Below, in pieces: positions 42,603 through 51,768 of a stretch of 64,000 bases of DNA (positions are counted from its first letter, which is position 1; each line of letters begins with the position of its first letter). The stretch comes from Paludibacter sp963678465 (GTDB taxonomy: Bacteria; Bacteroidota; Bacteroidia; Bacteroidales; Paludibacteraceae), in NCBI GenBank assembly GCA_963678465.1, contig OY782858.1:3534001-3598000 (forward strand). Direction: 5' to 3'. The notes under the pieces were generated by a model. The model was not told the origin of the DNA. It ran no database searches and worked only from the letters and a program-made list of their open reading frames with translations. The translations under genes were made by a program, and so were the position numbers.

Positions 42603-42731
42603 GTTTGTTACCCAATGGGTGTTGTACTGTTGCTGAGTTGCTTTATGAAGTGATATTTGGCTGGTAACCTATTTGGCCGGCGACTAAATTCAAAGAATTT
42701 TCTATATTATCACTTTGCGATGCGTTCAACT

Positions 42732-42914
42732 TTAATCTATCTTTATCGTAATTGAAGTACTGTCGGTCTGTACAGAATCGTTTTGTTCAACCCCGATTTC
42801 GTTGCTTTGATGCGATGCCTTCTTTAGTTCATTTTTTACAGCAATTGTGCCTGTTAGCATTGCTATTACGATAATGATAAAAGCGCCTGTAAGTAATTTA
42901 TTGCTTGTTTTCAT
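42732..42914 (-). CDS. Small single-pass membrane protein
   Basis: 60 residues: short basic N-terminus, one membrane segment at about 8-26, then a polar Ser/Thr/Asn-rich periplasmic part. No family recognised. Last gene of the GntR-ABC operon, 12 bases after the preceding small protein. Real-gene status is supported by position and codon pattern only. Confidence 0.5.
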   Translation of the reverse strand: MKTSNKLLTGAFIIIVIAMLTGTIAVKNELKKASHQSNEIGVEQNDSVQTDSTSITIKID

Positions 42915-42926
42915 ATTGTTATATTT

Positions 42927-43169
42927 TCAATGATTTGAAATAATTTGTTTGATACCCGATAAAATAATTGTTTTTGTAAAATTGATCAATCTTTCAACTG
43001 AACTCTCCTGACTTTCTTCTGTACGTGCTATTTCTGCCATCGGATGATTGGAGACATCTTTTCCCGTTCCATCGAAATCAGAATAACTGTTATAGAGAAT
43101 ACTTATTCCTATAATTGCTATTACAAAGAAAGCTTTTAACTTTTTTCTTTTGATTGTTATATTTTTCAT
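42927..43169 (-). CDS. Small membrane protein
   Basis: 80 residues with a basic N-terminus (KNITIKRKKLK), one membrane segment at 12-28 and a C-terminal amphipathic stretch (LINFTKTIILSGIKQIIS). No family recognised. 62 bases after the GntR gene. It and the 60-residue protein may be accessory parts of the ABC system. Confidence 0.5.
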   Translation of the reverse strand: MKNITIKRKKLKAFFVIAIIGISILYNSYSDFDGTGKDVSNHPMAEIARTEESQESSVERLINFTKTIILSGIKQIISNH

Positions 43170-43231
43170 ATTCAGTTGTTATTTCAATTTGTTTAGGAAA
43201 TGTAGTAACAAATGCTTTTGCTTACCGTCAG

Positions 43232-43597
43232 TCAGTTTTGTTCCTTGTATTCATCGTATTGTTTTTTTACCTCCTCGAAAGTCATACCCAGTATATTCAT
43301 GTTTTTAAAAAATACTGGTAATTCTTGTTCAATGAACTGCTTCCGTCGATAGGTGATAATCCTTGTTTTTGCTTCTGGCGAAACAAAATAACCTACGCCA
43401 CGCTTGTTGAATATTATCTCTATCGATTGCAGAAATTCGAACGTTCTCATTACGGTATTGGGATTCACCTGCAGGGCTACGCCCAATTCCCTCACCGACA
43501 GAATGCGGTCGCCTTCGTTCCAGCGCCCCAGTAAAATCTGTTCGCATATATAATCGCCAATTTGCAGGTAAATGGCTTGAGTGTCTTTAAATTCCAT
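43232..43597 (-). CDS. GntR-family regulator, YtrA type
   Basis: 121 residues: winged helix at 6-72 (IGDYICEQILLGRWNEGDRILSVRELGVALQVNPNTVMRTFEFL core) followed by a short helical tail instead of a large effector domain, which defines the YtrA subfamily. Such repressors control linked ABC exporters. The palindrome at 45241-45262 is its likely operator. Starts four bases after the permease stop. Confidence 0.9.
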   Translation of the reverse strand: MEFKDTQAIYLQIGDYICEQILLGRWNEGDRILSVRELGVALQVNPNTVMRTFEFLQSIEIIFNKRGVGYFVSPEAKTRIITYRRKQFIEQELPVFFKNMNILGMTFEEVKKQYDEYKEQN

Positions 43598-43601
43598 AAT
43601 G

Positions 43602-44372
43602 TTATACTTCTTTTTCGGTTAATCGGAAATAGCTTACTATCCATAAAAATGGTACTACAAGATAACTGCCTATTTCAAATGTTTTCGATAATACATTCAA
43701 AGTGGTGGATTGATTGAAATCGTAGTGCGACAGATAGAGGTTGTTAGTTGCTATTGAGTAAGTACCAAATGATATTTTGACAAAAAGAATTTCGATGGCA
43801 ATTAATATCGTGCCGAAAAGCGCTATTGCCAGCATAGTCTTACCAACGGCGTTTCTTTTGAAATAGATCGACCCCAACAGAAAAACAGATTGGATAAATG
43901 CAAAAGTACCAAATGTCTTAAAAATACTGTTTTTCACAAAGTGCTGAAGGCTTTCAGGCACGCCGTTGATGTTTGCATCTATGCTGAATATACTTAAATC
44001 AATAGGATTGTTTAAGCCGAAAATCAGATTTCCGACAACGGTACCAAGGCTGTTGCCTATGACGTAAGTGATCAGAAACATTATAAAATAATAAACAGTA
44101 CTCAGAAGTATTGATGCTGTAAGTTTTTCGGTATGTGTTGCCGGAATCAGCAGGTAGTGCATTCCACCAGGGGTGTAGGCAAATATTTTAAACTGGTTGG
44201 CAGCAAATATAAATCCTGTGATATATAGAAAGAAACGAACTGTTTCATCATTGCGAACCAAAGCAAAAACAAGGATGGCTATTCCCCAAAAAGTTATTTC
44301 ACGTTGTATGTTTTCAGTAATATATCGTTTCAGCAATAGTCCTAAACGGTTGAAGTTGAATGTTGTATTCAT
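43602..44372 (-). CDS. ABC transporter permease-like membrane protein
   Basis: 256 residues with six to seven hydrophobic segments; begins MNTTFNFNRLGLLLKRYITEN. ATG at 44370-44372 is preferred; a TTG 12 bases upstream abuts the ATPase stop and is the alternative. Resembles ABC-2-type permeases of YtrA-regulated systems, poorly conserved. With the ATPase it would export a peptide, antibiotic or lipid; substrate unknown. Confidence 0.8.
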   Translation of the reverse strand: MNTTFNFNRLGLLLKRYITENIQREITFWGIAILVFALVRNDETVRFFLYITGFIFAANQFKIFAYTPGGMHYLLIPATHTEKLTASILLSTVYYFIMFLITYVIGNSLGTVVGNLIFGLNNPIDLSIFSIDANINGVPESLQHFVKNSIFKTFGTFAFIQSVFLLGSIYFKRNAVGKTMLAIALFGTILIAIEILFVKISFGTYSIATNNLYLSHYDFNQSTTLNVLSKTFEIGSYLVVPFLWIVSYFRLTEKEV

Positions 44373-44384
44373 AATTGTGAGCAA

Positions 44385-45218
44385 TTAAAAAATTTGAGTG
44401 ATTTCTTTTGTTTTATTCAGTACGGCGTTGAAGAGCAATTCTATATCTACTTTGCTTTCTTCGCCATGTGGGTTTTTGCATACCTGATATAGTCCGCGGA
44501 GATTGTCTTCGCTGTAAAGGACGTTGATGTCCTGATCGTTTCGGTCACTCACCTTAAAGAGTAGTTTTTTAGATATGTTTTCGAGTGACTGGTTAAAGAC
44601 AATTTCGTGTTTCTCCATGATAAGTATGTTGTCAATCAGGCTGTCCAAATCGTGTACCTGATGGGTGGAGATAATCAAACAGCGGTTCTCGTCGACTCCG
44701 GAAGCCACCATTCGGCGGAACTGTCCTTTCGAAGGAATATCTAATCCGTTTGTAGGCTCATCCATAAGTAGTAATTTGGTGTTTGTAGCCAAACCGAATG
44801 CAATAAAAACCTTTTTCTTTTGCCCGTGCGATAGTTTGTTGATCATGGCTTTCTTATTGTCAATGTCAAATTCCTTAAGGTATCCGTCGAATTGCTCGGC
44901 ATTGAAGTTTGGATAAAAAGGAGCATATACCTTTTCGTAATTAGAAATGCTCATCGTTAGTTGTGGAAGCTCTTCGGGCAGAAAGAAAATTTCCTGAAGC
45001 ATTTCTGGTGCACGTTTTCGCGGATCAGCACCCAATGTTACTATTTTACCCTCTTTTGGGAATACAAGTCCGGAAATTAGTTTCAGCAATGTGCTTTTTC
45101 CTTCTCCGTTTTTACCAAGCAAACCGTGTATACGTCCTGCCTCAAGTTGCAAACTAATGTTCGACAAAAGTTTAGTGCGTTTGCTGTAGCTAAACGCTAA
45201 TTGTTCGATTGTTATCAT
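44385..45218 (-). CDS. ABC transporter ATP-binding protein
   Basis: 277 residues. Walker A GKNGEGKST (35-43), signature LSHGQKKK, Walker B LLLMDEPTNGLD, and a C-terminal regulatory extension of about 70 residues. First gene of the operon with the permease and GntR. Homologous to CcmA/EcsA-type exporters that confer antimicrobial resistance. Confidence 0.92.
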   Translation of the reverse strand: MITIEQLAFSYSKRTKLLSNISLQLEAGRIHGLLGKNGEGKSTLLKLISGLVFPKEGKIVTLGADPRKRAPEMLQEIFFLPEELPQLTMSISNYEKVYAPFYPNFNAEQFDGYLKEFDIDNKKAMINKLSHGQKKKVFIAFGLATNTKLLLMDEPTNGLDIPSKGQFRRMVASGVDENRCLIISTHQVHDLDSLIDNILIMEKHEIVFNQSLENISKKLLFKVSDRNDQDINVLYSEDNLRGLYQVCKNPHGEESKVDIELLFNAVLNKTKEITQIF

Positions 45219-45240
45219 TTGAATATATTTAAATTTTATA

Positions 45241-45262
45241 GTGTTCTAGTGAAATAGTACAC
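45241..45262. promoter_or_regulatory. Probable YtrA-type operator
   Basis: GTGTTCTA-N6-TAGTACAC, an inverted repeat with 7 of 8 positions matched, immediately downstream of the ABC operon's -7 box. Position and sequence suit a GntR/YtrA repressor site that blocks the start. Confidence 0.65.
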
Positions 45263-45264
45263 CG

Positions 45265-45272
45265 CAAAAGTA
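45265..45272 (-). promoter_or_regulatory. -7 box of the ABC-GntR operon
   Basis: Minus-strand TACTTTTG fits TAnnTTTG, 46 bases before the ATPase start. Confidence 0.6.
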
Positions 45273-45417
45273 TTTCAATATTTTGATATTCCAACAAAAT
45301 GAGCGTTAATTAATGTTAATCATAGAAAAATATATTTCAGATTTAATTATTGTGCTGAAAATCAAAATGTTTTAAAATTTCAGAAATATTCAAATAATGA
45401 ATTCAATTTAATAATAT

Positions 45418-45425
45418 TACCTTTG
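45418..45425 (+). promoter_or_regulatory. -7 box of mazG
   Basis: TACCTTTG fits TAnnTTTG, 34 bases before the mazG ATG; no clear -33 element. Confidence 0.55.
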
Positions 45426-45459
45426 TCCGAAATTATAATCAAATAAAAAACAACTATAC

Positions 45460-46263
45460 ATGCTACATACTACCGAAGATAAGCTGAAGGAATTTGAACG
45501 ATTGCTGAATATAATGTCTGAATTGCGTATAAGATGTCCGTGGGATAAGGAGCAAACTTTTGAGAGTCTCCGTTCGCATTCCATCGAGGAAGTGTATGAA
45601 TTGACCGATGCCATTATACGCAATGATATGCAGGACATCAAAAAAGAATTGGGCGACATGCTTTTGCATATTGTATTTTATGCTCAAATGGGCAGCGAAA
45701 CCAATGATTTTGATATTTATGATGTTTGCAAATCGCTGAACGAGAAGTTGATTTATCGGCATCCACATGTGTTTGGCGAGGTAGAGGCAAACAACGCCAA
45801 AACGGTAGAACAAAACTGGGAGCAACTCAAGCTGAAGGAGAAGGATGGTAATAAAACAGTTCTCTCGGGCGTACCTGCTTCTTTACCGGCAATGATCAAA
45901 GCACACCGGATACAGGACAAAGCCCGTAGCGTAGGTTTCGACTGGGAAGAACGTGAACAGGTTTGGGGCAAAGTACAGGAGGAAATTGACGAACTGAAAA
46001 CCGAAATCGGAGCGATGGACAAAGATATGATGGAAGCGGAATTTGGAGATTTGTTGTTCAGCCTAATAAATGCAGGACGTTTATATGGAATTGATCCTGA
46101 AAATGCGTTGGAACGCACCAACCGTAAGTTTATAAGTCGTTTCAATTATCTTGAGTCGAAAACAATTACGCAGGGGCGCGACCTAAAAAAAATGACGTTG
46201 GCCGAAATGGATGAAATCTGGGACGAAGCTAAAGCTATTGAAAGAAGCAGGAATCGGTTCTGA
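45460..46263 (+). CDS. mazG: Nucleoside triphosphate pyrophosphohydrolase MazG
   Basis: 267 residues with two MazG domains: the first with CPWDKEQTFESLRSHSIEEVYELTDAI (residues about 27-53) and EKELGDMLLHIVF metal site, the second around EEIDELKTEIG...EAEFGDLLFSLIN. Hydrolyses non-canonical and canonical NTPs to NMP and PPi. Cytoplasmic housekeeping enzyme; monocistronic, converging on the suf genes. Confidence 0.94.
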   Translation: MLHTTEDKLKEFERLLNIMSELRIRCPWDKEQTFESLRSHSIEEVYELTDAIIRNDMQDIKKELGDMLLHIVFYAQMGSETNDFDIYDVCKSLNEKLIYRHPHVFGEVEANNAKTVEQNWEQLKLKEKDGNKTVLSGVPASLPAMIKAHRIQDKARSVGFDWEEREQVWGKVQEEIDELKTEIGAMDKDMMEAEFGDLLFSLINAGRLYGIDPENALERTNRKFISRFNYLESKTITQGRDLKKMTLAEMDEIWDEAKAIERSRNRF

Positions 46264-46324
46264 GTTTCAGGTTTCGTATTCTGAGTTTCGAGTTCAGAAA
46301 AAATATAAATAAATCCTTACAAAA

Positions 46325-46376
46325 CGCTCTTTATCCATTGATAATTTTATCAACATATAAAGAGCGCTTATTTTTT
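46325..46376. terminator. Terminator between mazG and sufE
   Basis: CGCTCTTTAT / ATAAAGAGCG, 10-bp stem with a 22-base loop followed by TTATTTTTTGTTT on the plus strand. It can serve mazG and, with the A-run on the other side, possibly sufE. Confidence 0.7.
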
Positions 46377-46416
46377 GTTTCAATAGTTACAAACTGCCAG
46401 TCTCCACAGACGGAAA

Positions 46417-46839
46417 TCAGTTTGTTTTGGCTTTATAGGCAAGGGCGTACATTTTCATTTGTTTCACCATGGCCACCAAGCCATTGGAGCGGGTAGGAGA
46501 GAGATGTTCTTTCAAACCAATTTTGTCGATAAAATAGAGCTCTGTATTTAGTATTTCGTCGGGCGTGTGGCCGGACATGACGTTAATTAGCAGTGAAACA
46601 ATGCCTTTCACCAGAATGGCATCGCTTTCGCCCTGATAGGTGATAATGCCATCGTTCATTTCAGCATTCAGCCATACACGACTTTGGCAGCCTTCGATGA
46701 TGTTCTGAGGTGTTTTGTGCTTTTCATCAAGTGTTTCCAATGAATTTCCCAAATCAATAAGTAAGGCATATTTGTCCATCCAGTCGTCGAACTGGCTGAA
46801 TTCTTCAATAATCTCGTCCTGTAATTCGTTAATAGTCAT
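46417..46839 (-). CDS. sufE: Cysteine desulfuration protein SufE
   Basis: 140 residues; active Cys in EGCQSRVWL (about residue 50). Accepts persulfide sulfur from SufS for Fe-S cluster assembly. 32 bases after sufS in the same operon. Confidence 0.94.
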   Translation of the reverse strand: MTINELQDEIIEEFSQFDDWMDKYALLIDLGNSLETLDEKHKTPQNIIEGCQSRVWLNAEMNDGIITYQGESDAILVKGIVSLLINVMSGHTPDEILNTELYFIDKIGLKEHLSPTRSNGLVAMVKQMKMYALAYKAKTN

Positions 46840-46871
46840 ATTTATAATTTATTTTTCTTTCTTTTATGTGC

Positions 46872-48101
46872 TTAACTCAACATTGCGACCACTCTTTTAA
46901 GTGCATCCACAAAGCTATCAATTTCTTGTTTGGTATTGTAAAATGCAAAGGAAGCACGTACTGTTCCCGGAATTCCTAAAGAATCAATCAAAGGTTGGGC
47001 GCAATGGTGCCCTGTGCGAACAGCAATACCGAGCTTGTCGAGCAACATACCTATGTCGTAAGGATGGATGTCACCAACAAGGAACGATATGACTGCACTT
47101 TTTGCATCAGCAGTTCCAATAATGCGCATGTTTTCAATCTCACCCAAACGCTGAGTAGCGTAGACTGTAAGTTCGTGCTCGTAAGCGGCAATTTCTTCAA
47201 TACCAATTTCCTGAACGTAGCGCAATGCTTCGGCCAGGGCTGTCGAACCTATATAATCGGGGGTTCCGGCTTCAAACTTATAGGGAAGATCGTTATAAGT
47301 TGTTTTTTCAAAACTAACTGTAGCTATCATTTCGCCACCTCCCTGATATGGAGGAATGGCATTCAGCCATTTTTCCTTTCCGTACAGCACGCCAATTCCT
47401 GTGGGTCCGTAGATTTTATGTCCTGAGAAAACATAAAAGTCGGCATCCGTGTCTACAACGTTTACTTTTAAATGAGGTACAGCCTGTGCGCCATCCAACA
47501 AAACAGGGATATTTTTTTCGTGTGCCAGCCGAATTATCTCTTTCACGGGATTGATGGTGCCCAATACATTGGATACATGGGCTACCGAAACTATTTTTGT
47601 ATGTTCGGTAAGTAATAATGCATAAGCTTCAATGTCCAGTTCTCCCTTTTCATTCATAGGGATTACACGTAGTTTCATTCCTTTACGCTCGCAAAGCATT
47701 TGCCAGGGAACAATATTGGAATGATGTTCCATGACCGAAACAATTACTTCATCGCCGGGTTTACAAAAGGCTTCGCCAAAGGAAAATGCAACCAGATTAA
47801 TGGCTTCGGTAGTGCCACGGGTGAAGATAATTTCTTCGCGTTTGCCCGACCCCAGAAATTCGGCTACCGATTGACGAGCTGCTTCGTGTGCTTCGGTAGC
47901 TTTTTGGCTCAGGTAGTGAACGCCGCGATGAATATTTGCATTTAAGTGGTAATAACCCTGGTCGATCTTCTCAACTACACAACGGGGTTTTTGAGTCGTT
48001 GCTCCATTGTCGAAGTAAATCAGCGGTTTATTATATATCTTTTCGGACAGAATCGGAAACTCTGCACGTATTTGTTCTATCTTTTCGTTGTTCATGTTCA
48101 T
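46872..48101 (-). CDS. sufS: Cysteine desulfurase SufS
   Basis: 409 residues from ATG 48099-48101 (another ATG two codons on). A longer frame to 48134 would start inside the -7 box at 48132-48139 and is rejected. PLP-binding Lys in FSGHKIYGPTGIG and active Cys in TGHHCAQPL, ending NTKQEIDSFV. Produces persulfide from Cys for Fe-S assembly with SufE; sufBCD are not in this window. Confidence 0.93.
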   Translation of the reverse strand: MNMNNEKIEQIRAEFPILSEKIYNKPLIYFDNGATTQKPRCVVEKIDQGYYHLNANIHRGVHYLSQKATEAHEAARQSVAEFLGSGKREEIIFTRGTTEAINLVAFSFGEAFCKPGDEVIVSVMEHHSNIVPWQMLCERKGMKLRVIPMNEKGELDIEAYALLLTEHTKIVSVAHVSNVLGTINPVKEIIRLAHEKNIPVLLDGAQAVPHLKVNVVDTDADFYVFSGHKIYGPTGIGVLYGKEKWLNAIPPYQGGGEMIATVSFEKTTYNDLPYKFEAGTPDYIGSTALAEALRYVQEIGIEEIAAYEHELTVYATQRLGEIENMRIIGTADAKSAVISFLVGDIHPYDIGMLLDKLGIAVRTGHHCAQPLIDSLGIPGTVRASFAFYNTKQEIDSFVDALKRVVAMLS

Positions 48102-48131
48102 GAAACTCTTTGCACTGTACTTTTGTTCTTG

Positions 48132-48139
48132 CAAAAGTA
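48132..48139 (-). promoter_or_regulatory. -7 box of sufS
   Basis: Minus-strand TACTTTTG, exact consensus, 31 bases before the ATG at 48101; decides the start choice of sufS. Confidence 0.6.
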
Positions 48140-48166
48140 CTAAAAATCAACTTAAATTTCCTCAGG

Positions 48167-49414
48167 TTACCGCACTTTTCCCGAAAACCCATTTTCAGCT
48201 TTTACAAGTTCAAAAACTTTGTCGGGTTGCAAATCTTCTTCGGCACAATGAGAAACATATATTATGGCCATCTGTTTTTCGGTAGCAATGACTTTTACCA
48301 TATCAATAAAAAGGCGGCTGTTTTCATCGTCGAGTTCAATGGTTGGTTCGTCGAGGATAAGTAGGGGCGGATGTTTCACCATGGCGCGTGCCACCATCAC
48401 CATGCGTTGTTGCCCGAGCGAAAGTTGCTGAAAATTTTTATTCCGAAATGAAGGCCCGAGCATTTGTAACCAGCTTTTTGCAATATCTTTTTGTATATCA
48501 GTCGGGACTGTATAAAGGCCAACAGAATCGTTCAGGCCGGAGATGATCATATTTTCCACCGATTCGGCACGGGTAAATTGTTGGATCATAGTTGGTGTGA
48601 AGTAGCCAATTTGTCGTTTTATGTCCCAAATGGTTTCGCCTGAGCCTTTTTTTTGGCCAAAAAGTATCATGTTTTGTCCGTAAGCTTTGGGGTTATCACC
48701 GGTAATCATCGAAATAAGTGTGCTTTTCCCGGCACCGTTCGGACCTGTTAATTGCCAGAATTCTCCTTTGTGTATGGTCCAGTTAATATCCGAAAGTACC
48801 TGCTTGTCGCCATACTTCACCGAAACTGAATGTAATTCAACGAGGGTTTCCAAATTATTGTGGTTTTCGGAGTATAAGGTTGGCAGTTTGAATTCATGCG
48901 GTTTTAGGGCAGGAGATGAGCTGGTTTTTCGGAACTCATCTACAACTTGTGCCGAAACAATTTCATTTTTCTCGTTGAGCTGATAAACTACATCTATGCA
49001 AGGTAATAAGTCACGTTTTCGAAAGAAAAGCTGAATGAGCAAGGTTTGTTCCGAAAGTTTGCTAAGTGTGTTGGTAATGTGTTGTTGGGTTGCAACGTCA
49101 ACATTGCTATACACATCGTCGAGTACAATGTAATCGGGTTGCTGATCAATAAGGTAGGCGAGTAATGCTCTTTTTTGCTGTCCGCTCGACATGGTTTGCA
49201 GCGATTCATTTTCTTCCGTATGCACAAGTATATGGTCGTGGCGCAGTTCATCGTTTATCATGCGGTCGATAGTGATGGACGAGAATAATACACCGTTTTG
49301 CTCGCTTAAGTCAACTTGTTTATGCAGCATATTGTTGGTCATAATCTGCTGAATAATATGTTTTTTGTTTGCCGTGTTAAAGAGATAAATGCCTGTATTT
49401 TTCTTATTCTTCAT
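48167..49414 (-). CDS. Tandem ABC ATPase (ModF-like) with degenerate first domain
   Basis: 415 residues from ATG 49412-49414. The second domain (about 205-410) is complete: Walker A TGPNGAGKST, signature LSLGQQRM, Walker B LLILDEPTIELD. The first domain keeps a signature-like MSSGQQKR and Walker B YIVLDDVYSNVD but has no Walker A; the protein begins only some 85 residues before the signature. A -7 box at 49448-49455 places the transcript start downstream of any longer frame, so the loss looks genuine. ModF (PhrA) proteins are soluble tandem ATPases of poorly known role, not linked to a permease here. Confidence 0.85.
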   Translation of the reverse strand: MKNKKNTGIYLFNTANKKHIIQQIMTNNMLHKQVDLSEQNGVLFSSITIDRMINDELRHDHILVHTEENESLQTMSSGQQKRALLAYLIDQQPDYIVLDDVYSNVDVATQQHITNTLSKLSEQTLLIQLFFRKRDLLPCIDVVYQLNEKNEIVSAQVVDEFRKTSSSPALKPHEFKLPTLYSENHNNLETLVELHSVSVKYGDKQVLSDINWTIHKGEFWQLTGPNGAGKSTLISMITGDNPKAYGQNMILFGQKKGSGETIWDIKRQIGYFTPTMIQQFTRAESVENMIISGLNDSVGLYTVPTDIQKDIAKSWLQMLGPSFRNKNFQQLSLGQQRMVMVARAMVKHPPLLILDEPTIELDDENSRLFIDMVKVIATEKQMAIIYVSHCAEEDLQPDKVFELVKAENGFSGKVR

Positions 49415-49447
49415 CTTTGTCGATTGTGAAATACCCTTTTCAGTTAG

Positions 49448-49455
49448 CAAAAGTA
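49448..49455 (-). promoter_or_regulatory. -7 box of the tandem ABC ATPase gene
   Basis: Minus-strand TACTTTTG, exact consensus, 33 bases before the ATG at 49414. Confidence 0.55.
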
Positions 49456-49502
49456 TGAAATGTTTTTCCCATTTAGGTTTTTAGGCATCAAAAATACTAA
49501 CT

Positions 49503-49543
49503 AAAAAAAACAACCGGGAAAACTTTTTCAAGCAATCCCGGTG
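49503..49543 (-). terminator. Terminator of the GH97 gene
   Basis: ACCGGGA (49513-49519) pairs with TCCCGGT (49536-49542); on the minus strand a T-rich run follows (TTGTTTTTTTT). 32 bases after the GH97 stop. Confidence 0.8.
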
Positions 49544-49574
49544 TCATAAGTGTTTAAAATTCAATATTAAATTT

Positions 49575-51716
49575 TCAGAGTTTCTTCAAACCTTTCATTT
49601 CTTCTTTGGTCGTTTTTTTTAGGCTAATGGCCACGCCGCCGCCGGGTGCAAGTTTTTGTTTCAATACAGTTTTGCTGTTTACAAGTACTTTGCGAATGTT
49701 GTAGGCCATTGGATTTTTTTGCCAGTCGGCATCTTTTGCATCTTCATAAATATTTGCAATGTACCATTCATTTTTATCGAGGAAATCGAAATCGATAAGA
49801 GCTTTGCGTGCTTCTTCGTCGGTGATGGCGCCAACAAACCAGTTGTCAGCGTTTTTTTGCTTACGTGCCACTGTGATGAATTCTCCCGGCTCGGCTTCAA
49901 GGTATTTAGTATCGTCCCAATCCACAGCCACATCTTTGATAAACTGAAATGCATCCATGCGTTTTTCGTAATTTTCGGGAAGATCGGCAGCCATTTGAAG
50001 CGGACTGTACATAGTTACATACAATGCAAGCTGTTTTGCCAAAGTGGTGTGCACCTGATTTGTTTTGCTTGGGTCGTAGTAACTCATTTTTATTTCGAAA
50101 ATGCCGGGCGTATAATCCATAGGTCCACCCATCAAACGGGTAAATGGTAATATCGTTTCGTGTTCGGGTGGATTTCCTGCGCTCCAGGCGTTGAATTCGT
50201 TACCGCGCGCCGCCTCACAAGCCAACCAGTTAGGATAGGTGCGATGTAAACCGGTTGGTCGAACAGGCTCGTGTGCATCCAACATGATACGGTTTTCGGC
50301 AAGTTTTTCTGCTACACGTACGTAATGATTCACCATCCACTGTCCATCATGTTTTTCTCCACGGGGAATAATCCAACCCACATAACCTGTTTTTACGGCA
50401 TCGTATCCGTTTTCTTTCATAAATTCTATGGCTTTGTCAATTTTCCTTTCGTAATTGGTGACAGATGCTGAAGTTTCGTGATGCATGATCAGTTTCACAC
50501 CTTTCCCGGCGGCATAGGCATTCAGTGCTTTTACATCAAAATCGGGATAAGGAGTAACAAAATCGAAAACTTCTTCTTTCCAGTTGCCTGCCCAATCTTC
50601 CCAACCTACATTCCAACCTTCTACAAGAACTCCTGCAAAACCATGTTCGGCTGCAAAATCGATATAACGGCGAACATTTTTGTTGCTGGCACCGTGTTGA
50701 GGCAGTGGGGTAAGTGCATTCCAGTCGGTGTCGTTGAGTTTAATATTGGGTGCATCGGCATAATTCCAAGACATGGTGTTGGGTACATGCATTCCCCACC
50801 AGATGCCAATATATTTCTGAGGTTGAATGAAACTTGGATCAGCAATTTTGCTGGGCTCGTTCAGGTTCAAAATCATTTTCGAGGCCAGTATGTCTGTTGA
50901 CTTATCACTCACAATAATTGTACGCCATGGAGTGTGTTGTGGTGTTTGCATATAAGCTTTTGTGCCCACAGCATCAGGAGTAAGCGCAGCCGTGAGTATC
51001 AAATTCTTTTTGTCGATGAGCAAATGCATGGCCGGATAATTGACAAGTGCAGCTTCGAATATATTGATGTACAGTTTATCATCTGTTTTCATCATCAATG
51101 GAGTTTGCACCGCATTTTTTGCAAAATAACCATGCGTGCCTATCCCTTCACCATCCACTTTCGAAGCATCTACTTTCGAAATTTTTGTGGTGCTGTAATA
51201 GTACTCGTTGGTGTCGTAGTCGCCCGGAATCCAAAAAGCTTCATGATTATCGGTAAGTGCAAATTCGGTTTTTTCGTCGGCAATTCTGAAATAATTCAGG
51301 TTGGGTTGCTTATCGAACTCGTAACGAAATCCCAAACCATCGTTGAACAGACGGAATCGGATTTTCATGGTTCTTTTTTCCTTTTTTTGTTCGAGTACTA
51401 CCAATAACTCATTGTAGTTATTCCTGATCTCTTTTACCTCGCCCCAAACCGGTTGCCAGGTTTCATCCACAGTGCTCGTTTCGGCCTTTACAGTGCTGAA
51501 TTCAGCAGTTAGTGCCGGAGCGTTAAGTAACTCGAAGCCTAATTTAGATGCATTTATTACAGTTTTTCCCTTATAGGCAAGTGAATAGGTGGGCTCTCCT
51601 TTCTCGTTTAATGTAAAATCGAGTCTGAAATTATTGTCGGGAGAAATAAGATTTTCTGCCTGAATGACATAATTTCCTAACAAAATAATTGTTAGCAGAA
51701 GTTTGATTCTCTTCAT
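49575..51716 (-). CDS. GH97 alpha-glucosidase (SusB-like), exported
   Basis: 713 residues; signal peptide ends QAEN near 20. N-terminal beta-super-sandwich, (beta/alpha)8 barrel about 300-560, C-terminal beta domain. Glu residues E414 (MHHETSAS), E483 (DAHEPVRPTG) and E507 (GNEFNAW) keep a constant offset of 25 from E439, E508 and E532 of Bacteroides SusB, as I recall them, placing it with the inverting alpha-glucosidases. Periplasmic and calcium-dependent by family. It stands alone, far from the PUL, so it may act in general starch or glycogen breakdown. Confidence 0.93.
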   Translation of the reverse strand: MKRIKLLLTIILLGNYVIQAENLISPDNNFRLDFTLNEKGEPTYSLAYKGKTVINASKLGFELLNAPALTAEFSTVKAETSTVDETWQPVWGEVKEIRNNYNELLVVLEQKKEKRTMKIRFRLFNDGLGFRYEFDKQPNLNYFRIADEKTEFALTDNHEAFWIPGDYDTNEYYYSTTKISKVDASKVDGEGIGTHGYFAKNAVQTPLMMKTDDKLYINIFEAALVNYPAMHLLIDKKNLILTAALTPDAVGTKAYMQTPQHTPWRTIIVSDKSTDILASKMILNLNEPSKIADPSFIQPQKYIGIWWGMHVPNTMSWNYADAPNIKLNDTDWNALTPLPQHGASNKNVRRYIDFAAEHGFAGVLVEGWNVGWEDWAGNWKEEVFDFVTPYPDFDVKALNAYAAGKGVKLIMHHETSASVTNYERKIDKAIEFMKENGYDAVKTGYVGWIIPRGEKHDGQWMVNHYVRVAEKLAENRIMLDAHEPVRPTGLHRTYPNWLACEAARGNEFNAWSAGNPPEHETILPFTRLMGGPMDYTPGIFEIKMSYYDPSKTNQVHTTLAKQLALYVTMYSPLQMAADLPENYEKRMDAFQFIKDVAVDWDDTKYLEAEPGEFITVARKQKNADNWFVGAITDEEARKALIDFDFLDKNEWYIANIYEDAKDADWQKNPMAYNIRKVLVNSKTVLKQKLAPGGGVAISLKKTTKEEMKGLKKL

Positions 51717-51760
51717 GATGAATAGTATTAAGAATTAATTTATCGAAATGAAACTTGAAA

Positions 51761-51768
51761 CAAATGTA
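51761..51768 (-). promoter_or_regulatory. -7 box of the GH97 gene
   Basis: Minus-strand TACATTTG, exact consensus, 44 bases before the ATG at 51716. Confidence 0.55.

Noticed and set aside
48102..48134. Longer N-terminus of SufS
   Set aside because: The start codon lies within the -7 box at 48132-48139.
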